Positions 26,641-37,098 of a DNA stretch of 64,000 nucleotides are shown piece after piece. The notes under the pieces were generated by a model. That model made no database searches. It was not told the origin of the DNA and worked only from the letters and a program-made list of their open reading frames with translations. Origin of the DNA: Cherax quadricarinatus (Eukaryota > Arthropoda > Malacostraca > Decapoda > Parastacidae); the NCBI RefSeq assembly GCF_038502225.1, contig NC_091298.1, positions 39,695,925 to 39,759,924 on the forward strand, in the 5' to 3' direction. The position numbers and the translations under genes are program-made. Numbering within the stretch: the stretch's first letter is position 1; each line of letters starts with the position of its first letter.

Positions 26641-26817
26641 ACACACACACACACACACACACACACTCACTCAGGAGCTGAGTCTCGACCCCTGCAATCA
26701 GAGTTAGGTGAGTACACACACAAAGGAGGCAGGTATGGTGAGGCTCATGGAGCAGGGAGAGTGACCTAGTAACCACCCGTGAAAAGTCGGGGCCAGGAAC
26801 TGTGACTCGATCCCTGC
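26641..26817 (+). mobile_element. Two further LINE family E 3'-end fragments (E7, E8)
   Basis: After (AC)n, CAGGAGCTGAGTCTCGACCCCTGCAATCAGAGTTAGGTGAGTAC (26672-26716) is an extreme 3' fragment. AC plus AGGCTCATGGAGCAGGGAGAG...CCTGCAACCACAACTAGG (26750-26830) is another. Each begins just after an AC stretch. Confidence 0.65.
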
Positions 26818-26936
26818 AACCACAACTAGGTGAATACAACCAGGTGAATACAACTAGGTGAATACAACTAGGTAAATACAACTAGGTAAATACAACTAGA
26901 AGAATACAACTAGGTGAATACAACTAGGTGAATACA
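26818..26936 (+). repeat. Expanded 14-bp 3'-terminal repeat of LINE family E
   Basis: About eight head-to-tail copies of ACAACTAGGTGAAT with minor changes (GTGA/GTAA, AGAAGA). One or two copies close every other E element. The array is an expansion of the family's 3' terminal repeat, analogous to the short 3' repeats of CR1 LINEs. Confidence 0.85.
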
Positions 26937-26940
26937 CACT

Positions 26941-27232
26941 ATCGACAAGTGGCTTTGACAACCAATACCTAACACACCTGGCCAAGTATTAAGTAATAAC
27001 ATTATCATCTTTAATAATTAAGTTATTTAATAATTAAAAAAACATTCCTGTGTTATTAAATACTTATTCTGTAATAAACATTCATTTATATACTGATCAG
27101 AGTAATTGTAACTTTAAAAAATAAAAATATAGGAAAAGTATCGGTATAAGCAGAAAACTGTACATCGGTGTAGGTATTCCAAAATACTGGTATCGTGCCA
27201 TCCCTAATAGTTAGTTATTCCTCTGTCTAATA
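26941..27232. other. AT-rich spacer, no gene seen
   Basis: Single-copy-looking AT-rich sequence between the LINE E chain and the 36-bp satellite. Confidence 0.4.
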
Positions 27233-29500
27233 GTGGTTACTATATACAGTGATCTTGGTGAGAATATAGTGGTTACTATATACAGTGATCTTGGTGAGAA
27301 TATAGTGGTTACTATATACAGTGATCTTGGTGAGAATATAGTGGTTACTATATACAGTGATCTTGGTGAGAATATAGTGGTTACTATATACAGTGATCTT
27401 GGTGAGAATATAGTGGTTACTATATACACTGATCTTGGTGAGAATATAGTGGTTACTATATACACTGATCTTGGTGAGAATATAGTGGTTACTATATACA
27501 CTGATCTTGGTGAGAATATAGTGGTTACTATATACACTGATCTTGGTGAGAATATAGTGGTTACTATATACACTGATCTTGGTGAGAATATAGTGGTTAC
27601 TATGTACACTGATCTTGGTGAGAATATAGTGGTTACTATGTACACTGATCTTGGTGAGAATATAGTGGTTACTATATACACTGATCTTGGTGAGAATATA
27701 GTGGTTACTATATACAGTGATCTTGGTGAGAATATAGTGGTTACTATATACAGTGATCTTGGTGAGAATATAGTGGTTACTATGTACAGTGATCTTGGTG
27801 AGAATATAGTGGTTACTATATACAGTGATCTTGGTGAGAATATAGTGGTTACTATGTACACTGATCTTGGTGAGAATGTAGTGGTTACTATATACACTGA
27901 TCTTGGTGAGAATATAGTGGTTACTATATACAGTGATCTTGGTGAGAATATAGTGGTTACTATATACAGTGATCTTGGTGAGAATATAGTGGTTACTATA
28001 TACAGTGATCTTGGTGAGAATATAGTGGTTACTATATACAGTGATCTTGGTGAGAATGTAGTGGTTACTATATACACTGATCTTGGTGAGAATATAGTGG
28101 TTACTATATACAGTGATCTTGGTGAGAATATAGTGGTTACTATGTACAGTGATCTTGGTGAGAATATAGTGGTTACTATATACACTGATCTTGGTGAGAA
28201 TATAGTGGTTACTATGTACACTGATCTTGGTGAGAATATAGTGGTTACTATATACAGTGATCTTGGTGAGAATATAGTGGTTACTATATACAGTGATCTT
28301 GGTGAGAATATAGTGGTTACTATATACAGTGATCTTGGTGAGAATATAGTGGTTACTATATACACTGATCTTGGTGAGAATATAGTGGTTACTATGTACA
28401 CTGATCTTGGTGAGAATATAGTGGTTACTATGTACAGTGATCTTGGTGAGAATATAGTGGTTACTATGTACACTGATCTTGGTGAGAATATAGTGGTTAC
28501 TATATACAGTGATCTTGGTGAGAATATAGTGGTTACTATATACAGTGATCTTGGTGAGAATATAGTGGTTACTATATACAGTGATCTTGGTGAGAATATA
28601 GTGGTTACTATATACACTGATCTTGGTGAGAATATAGTGGTTACTATGTACACTGATCTTGGTGAGAATATAGTGGTTACTATGTACACTGATCTTGGTG
28701 AGAATATAGTGGTTACTATGTACACTGATCTTGGTGAGAATATAGTGGTTACTATGTACACTGATCTTGGTGAGAATATAGTGGTTACTATGTACACTGA
28801 TCTTGGTGAGAATATAGTGGTTACTATGTACACTGATCTTGGTGAGAATATAGTGGTTACTATATACACTGATCTTGGTGAGAATATAGTGGTTACTATG
28901 TACACTGATCTTGGTGAGAATATAGTGGTTACTATATACAGTGATCTTGGTGAGAATATAGGGGTTACTATATACAGTGATCTTGGTGAGAATATAGTGG
29001 TTACTATATACAGTGATCTTGGTGAGAATATAGTGGTTACTATATACACTGATCTTGGTGAGAATATAGTGGTTACTATATACAGTGATCTTGGTGAGAA
29101 TATAGTGGTTACTATATACAGTGATCTTGGTGAGAATATAGTGGTTACTATATACAGTGATCTTGGTGAGAATATAGTGGTTACTATATACAGTGATCTT
29201 GGTGAGAATATAGTGGTTACTATGTACACTGATCTTGGTGAGAATATAGTGGTTACTATGTACACTGATCTTGGTGAGAATATAGTGGTTACTATGTACA
29301 CTGATCTTGGTGAGAATATAGTGGTTACTATATACAGTGATCTTGGTGAGAATATAGTGGTTACTATGTACACTGATCTTGGTGAGAATATAGTGGTTAC
29401 TATATACAGTGATCTTGGTGAGAATATAGGGGTTACTATATACAGTGATCTTGGTGAGAATATAGTGGTTACTATATACAGTGATCTTGGTGAGAATATA
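27233..29500. repeat. 36-bp satellite, 63 units
   Basis: GTGGTTACTATATACAGTGA followed by TCTTGGTGAGAATATA is repeated in perfect phase. The array is 2268 bp, exactly 63 x 36. Variation is almost confined to two sites, TATATAC/TATGTAC and CAGTG/CACTG, with rare AATGTA and a GGGGTT variant at two units. The unit length is a multiple of three and lacks stops in one plus-strand and two minus-strand frames. This explains open frames of over 700 codons; I do not regard them as genes. Confidence 0.97.
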
Positions 29501-29681
29501 GGGCACTAATCCATATACATTTTCCTAAGATAGGACGATAGAGCCCACAGTGCTAAATAAGGTGAGTGAATATGCATGAGTAATTGGAATATGGCATCAT
29601 GAGCCAACATTATACTGCCAAACACACCCAAAAATTTAAGAATCATGCAATTTATATATAACGTATAAACGAGTTACATCA
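29501..29681. other. Short unassigned spacer
   Basis: AT-rich sequence between the satellite and LINE A3 with nothing recognisable. Confidence 0.4.
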
Positions 29682-29715
29682 TTACCTGGAGTTTACCTGG
29701 AGAGAGTTCCGGGGG

Positions 29716-32700
29716 TCAACGCCCCCGCGGCCCGGTCTGTGACCAGGCCTTATGGTTGATCAGAGCCTGATCAACCAGGCTGTTACTGCTGGCTGCACGC
29801 AATCCAACGTACGAGCCACAGCCCGGCTGGTCAGGTACCGACTTTAGGTGCTTGTCCAGTGCCAGCTTGAAGACAGCCAGGGGTCTGTTGGTAATCCCCC
29901 TTATGTATGCTGAGAGACAGTTGAACAGTCTTGGGTTCTTGGCACTTACTGTATTGTCTCTTAATGTGCTAGTGACACCCCTGCTTTCATTGGGGGGATG
30001 TTGCATCGTCTGCCGAGTCTTTTGCTATCGTTGTCAGTGATTTTCGTGTGCAAGTTCGGTACTAGTCCCTCTAAGATTTTCCAGGTGTATATAATCATGT
30101 ATCTCTCCCTCCTGCGTTCCAGAGAGTACAGGTTCAGGAACTTTAAGCGCTCCCAGTAATTGAGGTGTTTTATCTCAGTTATGCGCGCCGTGAAGGTTCT
30201 CTGTACATTTTCTAGGTCAGCAATTTCACCTGCGTTGAAAGGTGCTGTTAATGTGCAGCAATATTCCAGCCTAGATAGAACGAGTGACCTGAAGAGTGTC
30301 ATCACGGGCTTGGCATCCCTAGTTTTGAAGGTTCTCATTATCCATCCTGTCATTTTTCTAGCAAATGCGATTGATGCAATGTTATGGTCCTTGAAGGAGA
30401 GATCCTCCGACATGATCACTGCCTGATCTTTCATGTTCGTTTTTCGCTCTACTTTCTGGTAGGAATTTGTTTTGTACTCTGATGAAGTTTTAATTTCCTC
30501 ATGTTTACCATATCGGAGTAATTGAAATTTCTCATCGTTGAACTTCATATAGTTTTCTGCAGCCCATTGGAAGATTTGGTTGATGTCCGCCTGGAGCCTA
30601 GCAGTGTCTACAATGGAAGACACTGTCATGCAGATTCGGGTTTCATCTGCAAAGGAAGACACGGTGCTGTGGCTGATATCCATGTCTATGTCAGATATGA
30701 GGATGAGAACCAAGATGGGAGCGAGTACTGTGCCTTGTGGAACAGAGCTTTTCACCGTTGCTGCCTCAAACTTTACTCTGTTGACTACTACTCTTTGTGT
30801 TCTGTTTGTGAAGAAATTATAGATCCATCTACCAACTTTTCCTGTTATTCCTTTAGCACGCATTTTGTGCTCTATTACGCCATGGTCACACTTGTCGAAG
30901 GCTTTTGCAAAGTCTGTATATATTACATCTGCATTCTTTTTGTCTTCTAGTTCATCTAAGACCTTGTTGTGATCCAATAGTTGAGACAGACAGGAGCGAC
31001 CTGCTCTAAACCCATGTTGCCCTGGGTTGTGTATTTAATGGGTATCTAGATGAGTGGCGATCTTGCTTCTTAGAACCCTTTCAAAGATTTTATGATATGG
31101 GATGTTAGTGCTATCATTCTGTAGTTCTTTGCTATTGCTTTACTGCCCCCTTTGTGGAGTGGGGCTATGTCTGTTGTATTTAATAACTGTGGGACGACCC
31201 CAGTGTCCATGCTCCCTCTCCATAGGATGGTAAAAGCACGTGACAGGGGCCTCTTGCAGTTCTTGATGATCACGGAGTTCCATGAGTCTGGCCCTGGGGC
31301 AAAGTGCATGGGCATGTCATTTATCGCCTGTTCGAAGTCATTTGGCGTCAGGATAACATCAAATAGGCTTGTGTTTACCAAATTCTGTGGCTCTCTCATT
31401 AAAAATTCATTTAGATCTTCGACTCTCCGTCTGGTTAGCGGCTTGCTAATAACTGACTCATACTGGGACTTGAGTAGCTCACTCATTTCCTTGCTGTCAT
31501 CTGTATAGGACCCATCTTGTTTAAGTAGTGGCCCAATACTGGATGTTGTTGTCGACTTTGATTTGGCATAAGAAAATAAATACTTTGGGTTTCTTTCGAT
31601 TTCATTTATGGCTTTTAGTTCTTCCCGCGATTCCTGACTCCTATAAGATTCCTTTGGCTTTAGTTCGATGTTTGCTATTTCTCTGACCAGTGTCTCCCTA
31701 CGCATTCCAGATATATTGGCCTGTTTTAGCCGCTCTGTTATTCTTTTCCATCGCCTGTAAAGGGAGCGCCTGTTTCTTTCTTTTTTACATCTACTCCTCC
31801 TTTTTCTTAAAGGAAAAAGCCTTGAGCATACATCGAGTGCCACCGAGTTACTCTCTTCTAGGCATAAGTTGGGGTCTGTGTTGCTTAGTCTACCTTTCCA
31901 GATTATATCGGTTAGGACTTGGTTTACTTGGTCCGACTTTATGTTCTTGTTATTGAAGTTGAATTTGGTGAAGGCTCCCTCATAACTGATCTTATTTTGT
32001 CGGTCTGGGGCTCCGCACATACATGTCTGAACCTCGATTATATTGTGATCTGAATATACTGTTTTTGATATGGGGAAATTTCGTATCAGATCATCATTGT
32101 TAGTGAAGATGAGGTCCAGTGTATTCTCCAGTTTAGTAGGCTCTATTATTTGCTCGTTTAAGTTGAATTTTGTGCAGAGATTTAAAAGCTCGTGTGTGTG
32201 TGTGAGTTCTCGTCAGAGCTGCCTCCTGGTGTTATCACTACAACATTATTTGCTATATTCCTCCATTTTAGGTGCCTCATGTTGAAATCCCCCAGGAGCA
32301 AGATGTTGGGGGCATTAGCTGGCAGATTTTCCAGACAGTGGTCAATTTTTAACAGCTGTTCCTGGAATTGCTGGGACGTTGCATCCGGAGGCTTGTAGAC
32401 TACCACAATGACTAGGTTTTGGTTCTCTATCTTTAATACTAAAACTTCCACTACATCAATTGAGGCATTAAGCAGTTCTGTGCAAACAAGTGACTCTGCG
32501 ATATACAGGTCACCCCCTCCCCTTTTGCCTGTTCACTCTGTCGCATCTGTATAGGTTGTAACCTGGGATCCATAGTTCATTGTCCAAGTGATCCTTTATG
32601 TGGGTCTCTGTGAAAGCCGCGAACATTGCATTTGCCTCTGCAAGCAGTCCACGGATGAAAGGTATTTTGTTGTTCGTTGCTGGCTTTAGACCCTGTATAT

Positions 32701-32735
32701 TTGCAAAGAAGAATGTCTTCGAACTGGTGGTATTG
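29716..32735 (-). pseudogene. LINE A3 ORF2: endonuclease and reverse transcriptase, decayed
   Basis: Read from 32735 down. The endonuclease has FANIQGLKP, FTETHIKDHL (catalytic Glu), YNLYRCDRVNRQKG, VVVYKPPDA, LLLGDFNMRH, TLDLIFTNND and YSDHNIIEVQT. The basic linker and RT follow: YAKSKSTTTSSIG, MHFAPGPDSWNSV, LLNTTDIAPLHKGG, DFAKAFDKCDHGV and VPQGTVLAPILVL. The RT box reads SFADETRICM, so the second catalytic Asp is Glu. Frameshifts lie near 32510 (a G-run), 31080, 31020 and 29990. The enzyme would nick and reverse-transcribe at the target; this copy cannot. Confidence 0.85.
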
Positions 32736-33960
32736 GTGGTACTGGGGGAGACTTTTTTTCCGGCACTAGTATCTGTATCTGTTGGTTTGGAGTGGAGGCC
32801 ATCGACTGTGGTTCCACTCCAGAAATGACTGGATTTGGCCTACGATTCCTGCCATTTTCTGCCAGTTCTTTTTTCCTTCCTGGCACTAAAAAATCTCTCC
32901 CTCTTGAGTGGCTGTGGCTACCCAGGTTTTCCCATGCCTGGATGTTTCGTATCTTTTTGTCCTTAGATGGTGTGCCTGGCAATTTAAGTTATAGCATAGT
33001 CTTTCCTGTACTGAAGAGGGACACATTTCAGGGTGAAAAAACTTACAGGAAGTGAGTTTGCATTTTCCTGTTGTCATATGGGCACGGCATTTTCTAGGGT
33101 GGTCAAAGTTGCACGTCCCATCTGTTTTTCCCGATTTCCCATGACTGCAGATACCAAGTGCATAGTATGTGCACAGGCTTGGTTTCCGTTTGCCTTGGGT
33201 TTTTGTTACTGTATTCCCTGTTGGTGCATGTTTACCTGTCTCATTATCCTCACTAGTCCTAACAATGGAGCTCTCACCAGTTGTTTCTGGTAATATATCC
33301 TCACTATTACTAGTGGAGTTCCCTTGTTTGCTATCTCCTGTGGTATTACTAGTTTGTAATATTCGTTTTATCTTGTCATTGACTACACTTGTTTCCACAC
33401 TACAGCTCCTATCTCCCTCGAGGCTATTAATATGCATTCCCTCATGCATACAGTTACTGTCTACCAGGAGAGCACCTCCAGCCTCACCATTACTGTCTAC
33501 CAGGACAGCACTTCCAGCCCCACAGTTACTGTCTACCAGGGCAGCACCTCCAGCCTTACAGTTTCTCACTACATGGCCAGCACCTCCAGTCATACAGTTA
33601 TTGTTGGCCAAAACAGCATCCACACCAAGGGCGATAGCACCATCCAGCCCAAACTTTTTATTTTCTCATCTGTTATAGAATGCTTCCAGGTTTTCTTTGA
33701 AGGTTGGTTTGATGTTATCCTCTTTTAATACCAATGTGATTTTAGTCCACAGATTGGTCTCATTTGGGCATACCCAAAACACTTCCCTGATTTAATACCG
33801 CTTGTAGATAATTCTTGGATATCTGCTCAAGGGGCGTGACACCAATTTCCACAAAAGTGGTATGTAATCCATGTGGAAGGCCGTTTGTTTGATTTACTGC
33901 AGACTACACAGGATTTCAAAATGTGATTTCAATGGTTGATTTACTGTAATTCTACTAATA
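32686..33960 (-). pseudogene. LINE A3 ORF1 with three CCCH zinc fingers
   Basis: The main frame (33623-32886) holds a Ser/Thr/Asn-rich N-terminal half and imperfect GGALLVDSNC-type 14-15-residue repeats. It then has three CCCH fingers: CTYYALGICSHG...CNFDH (CX7CX11CX3H), CRAHMTTGKCKLTSCKFFH and CPSSVQERLCYNLNCQAHH (both CX8CX4CX3H). After a frameshift near 32890 the C-terminus (PGRKKELAENGRNRRPN) runs to a stop at 32686-32688, overlapping the start of ORF2. N-terminal codons (WVCPNETNLWTKITLVLKED) are visible up to about 33790, with an in-frame stop near 33670. LINE ORF1 proteins bind the element RNA; CCCH fingers fit that role. Confidence 0.75.
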
Positions 33961-34479
33961 ACTTCTTGAATATTCTACTAATAACCTCCTTAACGTGAAG
34001 ATCTGGTTATTTGTATTTCTATTTCACTTATATACCACTACTATTTTAGGACAAGCTTACCGCTCTACGTTACTGCTTTATGGTTATTGTTTGTGTTTGA
34101 TAAGGGCGCCTAGAACCCCGTCTGTTTATAGTCCGTTTTATTGTTCAACAAATCCGTTTGAAACCTTTCAAGGGTTCGGAACCAGTCGGATCTCATCAGT
34201 GGATCACTTATTTCAAACATATCTGGTCAGTGATTTGGGCTAACACATAAAGGAACTACTGGAAATTATTTAATCGATTAATATGTGATTAGATTGATTC
34301 AAAAGTATAACTTGTGTGTTGGAGAACCGGTGATTGCTGGCAGCTCCTACAATGACGAACTGTCGAGACCTCAACCCTTATTTACAGCCTGAATGATTAT
34401 AGATCATGTTTCCAAAGACAGTCTGAAATTTTTCATATACAATTTTATATTACCATACAATAACTAAATGTAATGAAGA
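33961..34479. other. Unassigned sequence, no gene seen
   Basis: The open frame at 33995-34243 shows no domain. CGGAACCAGTCGGATCTCATCAGTG (34169-34193) is GC-rich but I cannot assign it. Confidence 0.4.
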
Positions 34480-35408
34480 GTTGTCAGTTCTTAATAATAA
34501 CCCACATTAAGACAGAAACTTAAGAGGTTAAGTGATTTGTATATTTCGATCCCTTCTGGGATCCTCTTCAACAGATTCACAAGTGAAGGAGAACATATAT
34601 AGTGATGAATGCACCTCTCACAGTGCAGATGAATGCACCTCTCACAGTGCAGGGCAAGAAAGCTTAAAAATTGGGTAGGAAGTTCCTCTGTGCTATGTAA
34701 TTTCTGAGCTTGTACTGGCGTTCTGTATTGAGGCTGGTCGCTGGTATGTACTCTTTGACGGCCAATTTTGAAATGATGTCTGGTTTCCATTGTCATTTTG
34801 AGATGTTGAAGTTAGGAGTTGTAGCTGAGAGAAAATTCTATGATTTTGAAGTATGATTTGTGTTTGATGGTGGCAGCTTCCCAGTGAATATTGTCGTTGT
34901 TAATGATGACATGTTAAAATTCGGCTGAATTAACCAGTGTTCGATGATCCTCGTAGATAGTGTTCGGTCTGGTATCCTGGTGTGTCTTGCGTACCTGAAT
35001 GTTTGTGGTTCTTCAAAAACAGATTCCCAAGTTTGTTAGGATAGAAATGATTATATTAGTCACTTTGTTGAGCCGACTGAATGTATGGTGGTGGTAGAGC
35101 ACCATGAGTTGTGATTTGCTGGATGGAGTTGGGTTCCTGTGACCTGAAGTTCTGTAATAGCTAATGTTTACTTTCTTTTCTCCTTGTATAAACTAGTCAG
35201 GTAATCTTAATTTGGAGATTTGTGTTCTGAGGACTTCTTTTTTCTTGCTCCAGCTTTAGATGGGCTACATGTATAGAGTGCACGTAGGAACAGGCTAGAG
35301 TGGTGCTCTTCTTAATCTGCATTGAATTGTGGCTGTAGAAATGAACATAGTTGTTAGCCTGAGTCTACTTCCAGTAAACTGAAAATTCAACCTGATCGTT
35401 ATTTCTGG
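34480..35408 (-). mobile_element. Penelope-like element PLE2, 3' part, split by the LTR element
   Basis: The minus strand from 35408 reads RNNDQVEFSVYWKSTQANNY and VHFYSHNSM, the end of a Penelope-type RT. Combined with LINLPFLDVFIT across the LTR insertion (41347-41400), this gives the family signature LPFLDV...Y-K-T...HF-SH. Further down are weak IHWEAATIKHKSYFK-type codons that may be the GIY-YIG end. Near 34541-34574 there is a hammerhead-like motif, CTGTTGAAGAGGATCCCAGA then AGGGATCGAAA. The 24-bp block GATGAATGCACCTCTCACAGTGCA is tandemly duplicated at 34601-34650. The copy is old and frameshifted. Confidence 0.6.
35404..35408. repeat. Target-site duplication (left) of the LTR element
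   Basis: TCTGG, repeated immediately after the other LTR at 41342-41346. A 5-bp duplication is usual for Ty3/gypsy-type integrases. Confidence 0.85.
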
Positions 35409-35833
35409 TATTACAACCCAGGATTCCAAATGGCCTGTTACCCCGGGTGTAATGGGAGCAAATAAACACAGTAGAAAAAGTTTAGACTTATATTATCCTT
35501 CACCAATTTATAACAGCAATATGTACACTATGTACAGTGATAAGTAAAGTGCACTCCACGGTAAGCAAAGCAGAAATAGAAGCCACAAGATAGCAGACCG
35601 TGCTTCAACCAGCTCTAGAATGGGAATGACAAGGGCAGACAGGAGAGCGGTACCCACATAACCTCTGCGATTGCCAAAACCATCTTCTTATTGGCTAGAA
35701 CCTGGTCACTAGTTGAACGACGGGGCCCCATCATCAACTCTTAGCAACCTGGTTTGCTGGTTGGGGGAGATAGCCTGTAAATGAGGGTGTGTACATGCGC
35801 CGAATAAAGGTTACGTACTCTTTGCATGCCACA
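35409..35833 (-). repeat. 3' LTR (425 bp)
   Basis: In the element's orientation it begins TGTGGCATGCAAAGAG and ends GGTTGTAATA. It contains AATAAA-like and CTATTTCTGC stretches but I do not assign a precise promoter. Differs from the other LTR at GTAAAGTGC/GTATAGTGC, CTTATTGG/CTTAATGG and GGTTTGCT/GGTTCGCT. Confidence 0.93.
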
Positions 35834-35847
35834 CCCCCACCCCGAGA
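35834..35847 (-). other. Polypurine tract
   Basis: Minus strand TCGGGGTGGGGG abuts the 3' LTR start TGTGG. This is where second-strand DNA synthesis is primed in LTR elements. Confidence 0.85.
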
Positions 35848-36147
35848 AGGCTCAGGATTAGGCTGCCACCTCCCAGTGGTAACCGTGCCGCCATGGCACA
35901 AAATAATGGGACCGCCTTTCCTCTCCACCATCCAACTCTTTGATAGAGCTCAGCTTTTCTCGTGACCAAAAGCCAAACCCTAAACTTAGAGTGAGACAGC
36001 AGTCAGACAGGCTAGCATAGGTCCAAGATACAGGCGGACGGTAGCCCGCATCCCCTCACTAAAAAAAAAACCCCACACCAGGGGATAAAAAAAAGAGCAT
36101 GAAAAGGGGTTACCACAAATAACATCCTAACCTAAATAATAATATTA
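35848..36147 (-). other. LTR element 3' untranslated region
   Basis: Non-coding sequence between the RNase H stop codon and the polypurine tract, including an A-run at 36060-36071. No env-like or accessory frame is visible. Confidence 0.7.
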
Positions 36148-37098
36148 TTAGACTCTAGATAAAGAGTCTGCCAACATATTTTCTTTGCCGGCAATATATT
36201 TAATGGACAGATTATAGGGTTGCAGCCTTAGCGTCCAGCGCATAAGCCTTGTGTTGTGGTTCTTCATGGCTTGGAGATATACTAGAGGATTGTGATCACT
36301 GTAGACTGTGACCACCTGAGATGTCTGGCCCACATAAACATCGAAATGCTCCAAAGCCAGTACCAGCGCGAGGGCTTCTTTTTCAATGGTAGAATAAGCC
36401 CTCTGATGCGGCTGGAACTTGGCTGAAAAGTATGCTACAGGCTGCAACTCCTTGTTCCCGATTTGTAATAGTACTGCCCCAACCCCAGACTCACAAGCAT
36501 CAACCTGTAATGAAAAAGGTTTGGAGAAGTCTGGAGACAAGAGAATGGGTGCAGTACACAATAACCTTTTTGCTTTATTAAAAGCAGTGTTACAATCTGA
36601 CGTCCAATTAAAGGGAACTTTATGACTGGTAAGAGAGGTAAGAGGGGCTACAATATCTGAGAAATTCTTACAGAATCTTCTGTAAAATCCTATCATGCCT
36701 AGGAAACGTTGAAGAGATTTCCTATCATGAGGAACTGGATAATCTTTAATAGAAAGAACTTTAGCAAGTTTAGGTGCAACTTTACCACTACCTACTTCAT
36801 GGCCTAGAAAAGTGACAGTGGCCTGGCCAAAGGAAGATTTAGATAAATTAACTGTTAAATGGGAACTCTTAAAGGTCTCAAAAAGAGCCTTAAGTCTAAG
36901 TAGGTGTTGATCCCAAGTATCAGACACCACAACAATATCATCTAGGTACGCTGCCGTGCCTTCAAGTCCTTTAATAGCCTGATGGATAAGTTTCTGGAAT
37001 GAAGAGGGGGGATTTTTCATTCCGAAGGGGGTAACTGTGTATTGATAATGACCTCCTGGAATTACGAAGGCAGAGATTTCCTTCGACTTATCTGTCAA
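36148..37098 (-). pseudogene. pol: LTR element pol: reverse transcriptase (second half) and RNase H
   Basis: 316 codons. RT: TPFGMKNPPSSFQ (motif B'), AYLDDIVVVSD at residues 50-60 with both catalytic aspartates, and VTFLGHEVG. Then IGFYRRFCKNFSDIVAPL and the RNase H: SLQVDACESGVGAVL (Asp), STIEKEALALVLAL (Glu) and VVTVYSDHNPLVY (Asp), ending LADSLSRV and stop. RNase H is thus the last domain of pol. It is shifted relative to the upstream frame by a short deletion after KLDLL near 37098, which removes about seven conserved RT residues. Confidence 0.93.

Larger units (their letters stand above)
29682..33960 (-). mobile_element. LINE family A copy A3, longest copy (ORF1 + EN + RT)
   Basis: The 3' end TTACCTGGAGTTTACCTGGAG starts at 29682. 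Collinear with A1 and A2 through the RT, it continues 5' through an endonuclease and a zinc-finger ORF1. The 5' limit near 33960 is uncertain: ORF1-like codons fade there and no 5' terminal feature is visible. It carries several frameshifts and a mutated RT active site. Confidence 0.82.

Noticed and set aside
27233..29500. CRISPR array (36-bp repeat length)
   Set aside because: Units are contiguous with no spacers, and the context is eukaryotic.
27211..29509. Three overlapping 720-759 codon open frames
   Set aside because: They follow from a stop-free 36-bp unit and lie on both strands of the same satellite.
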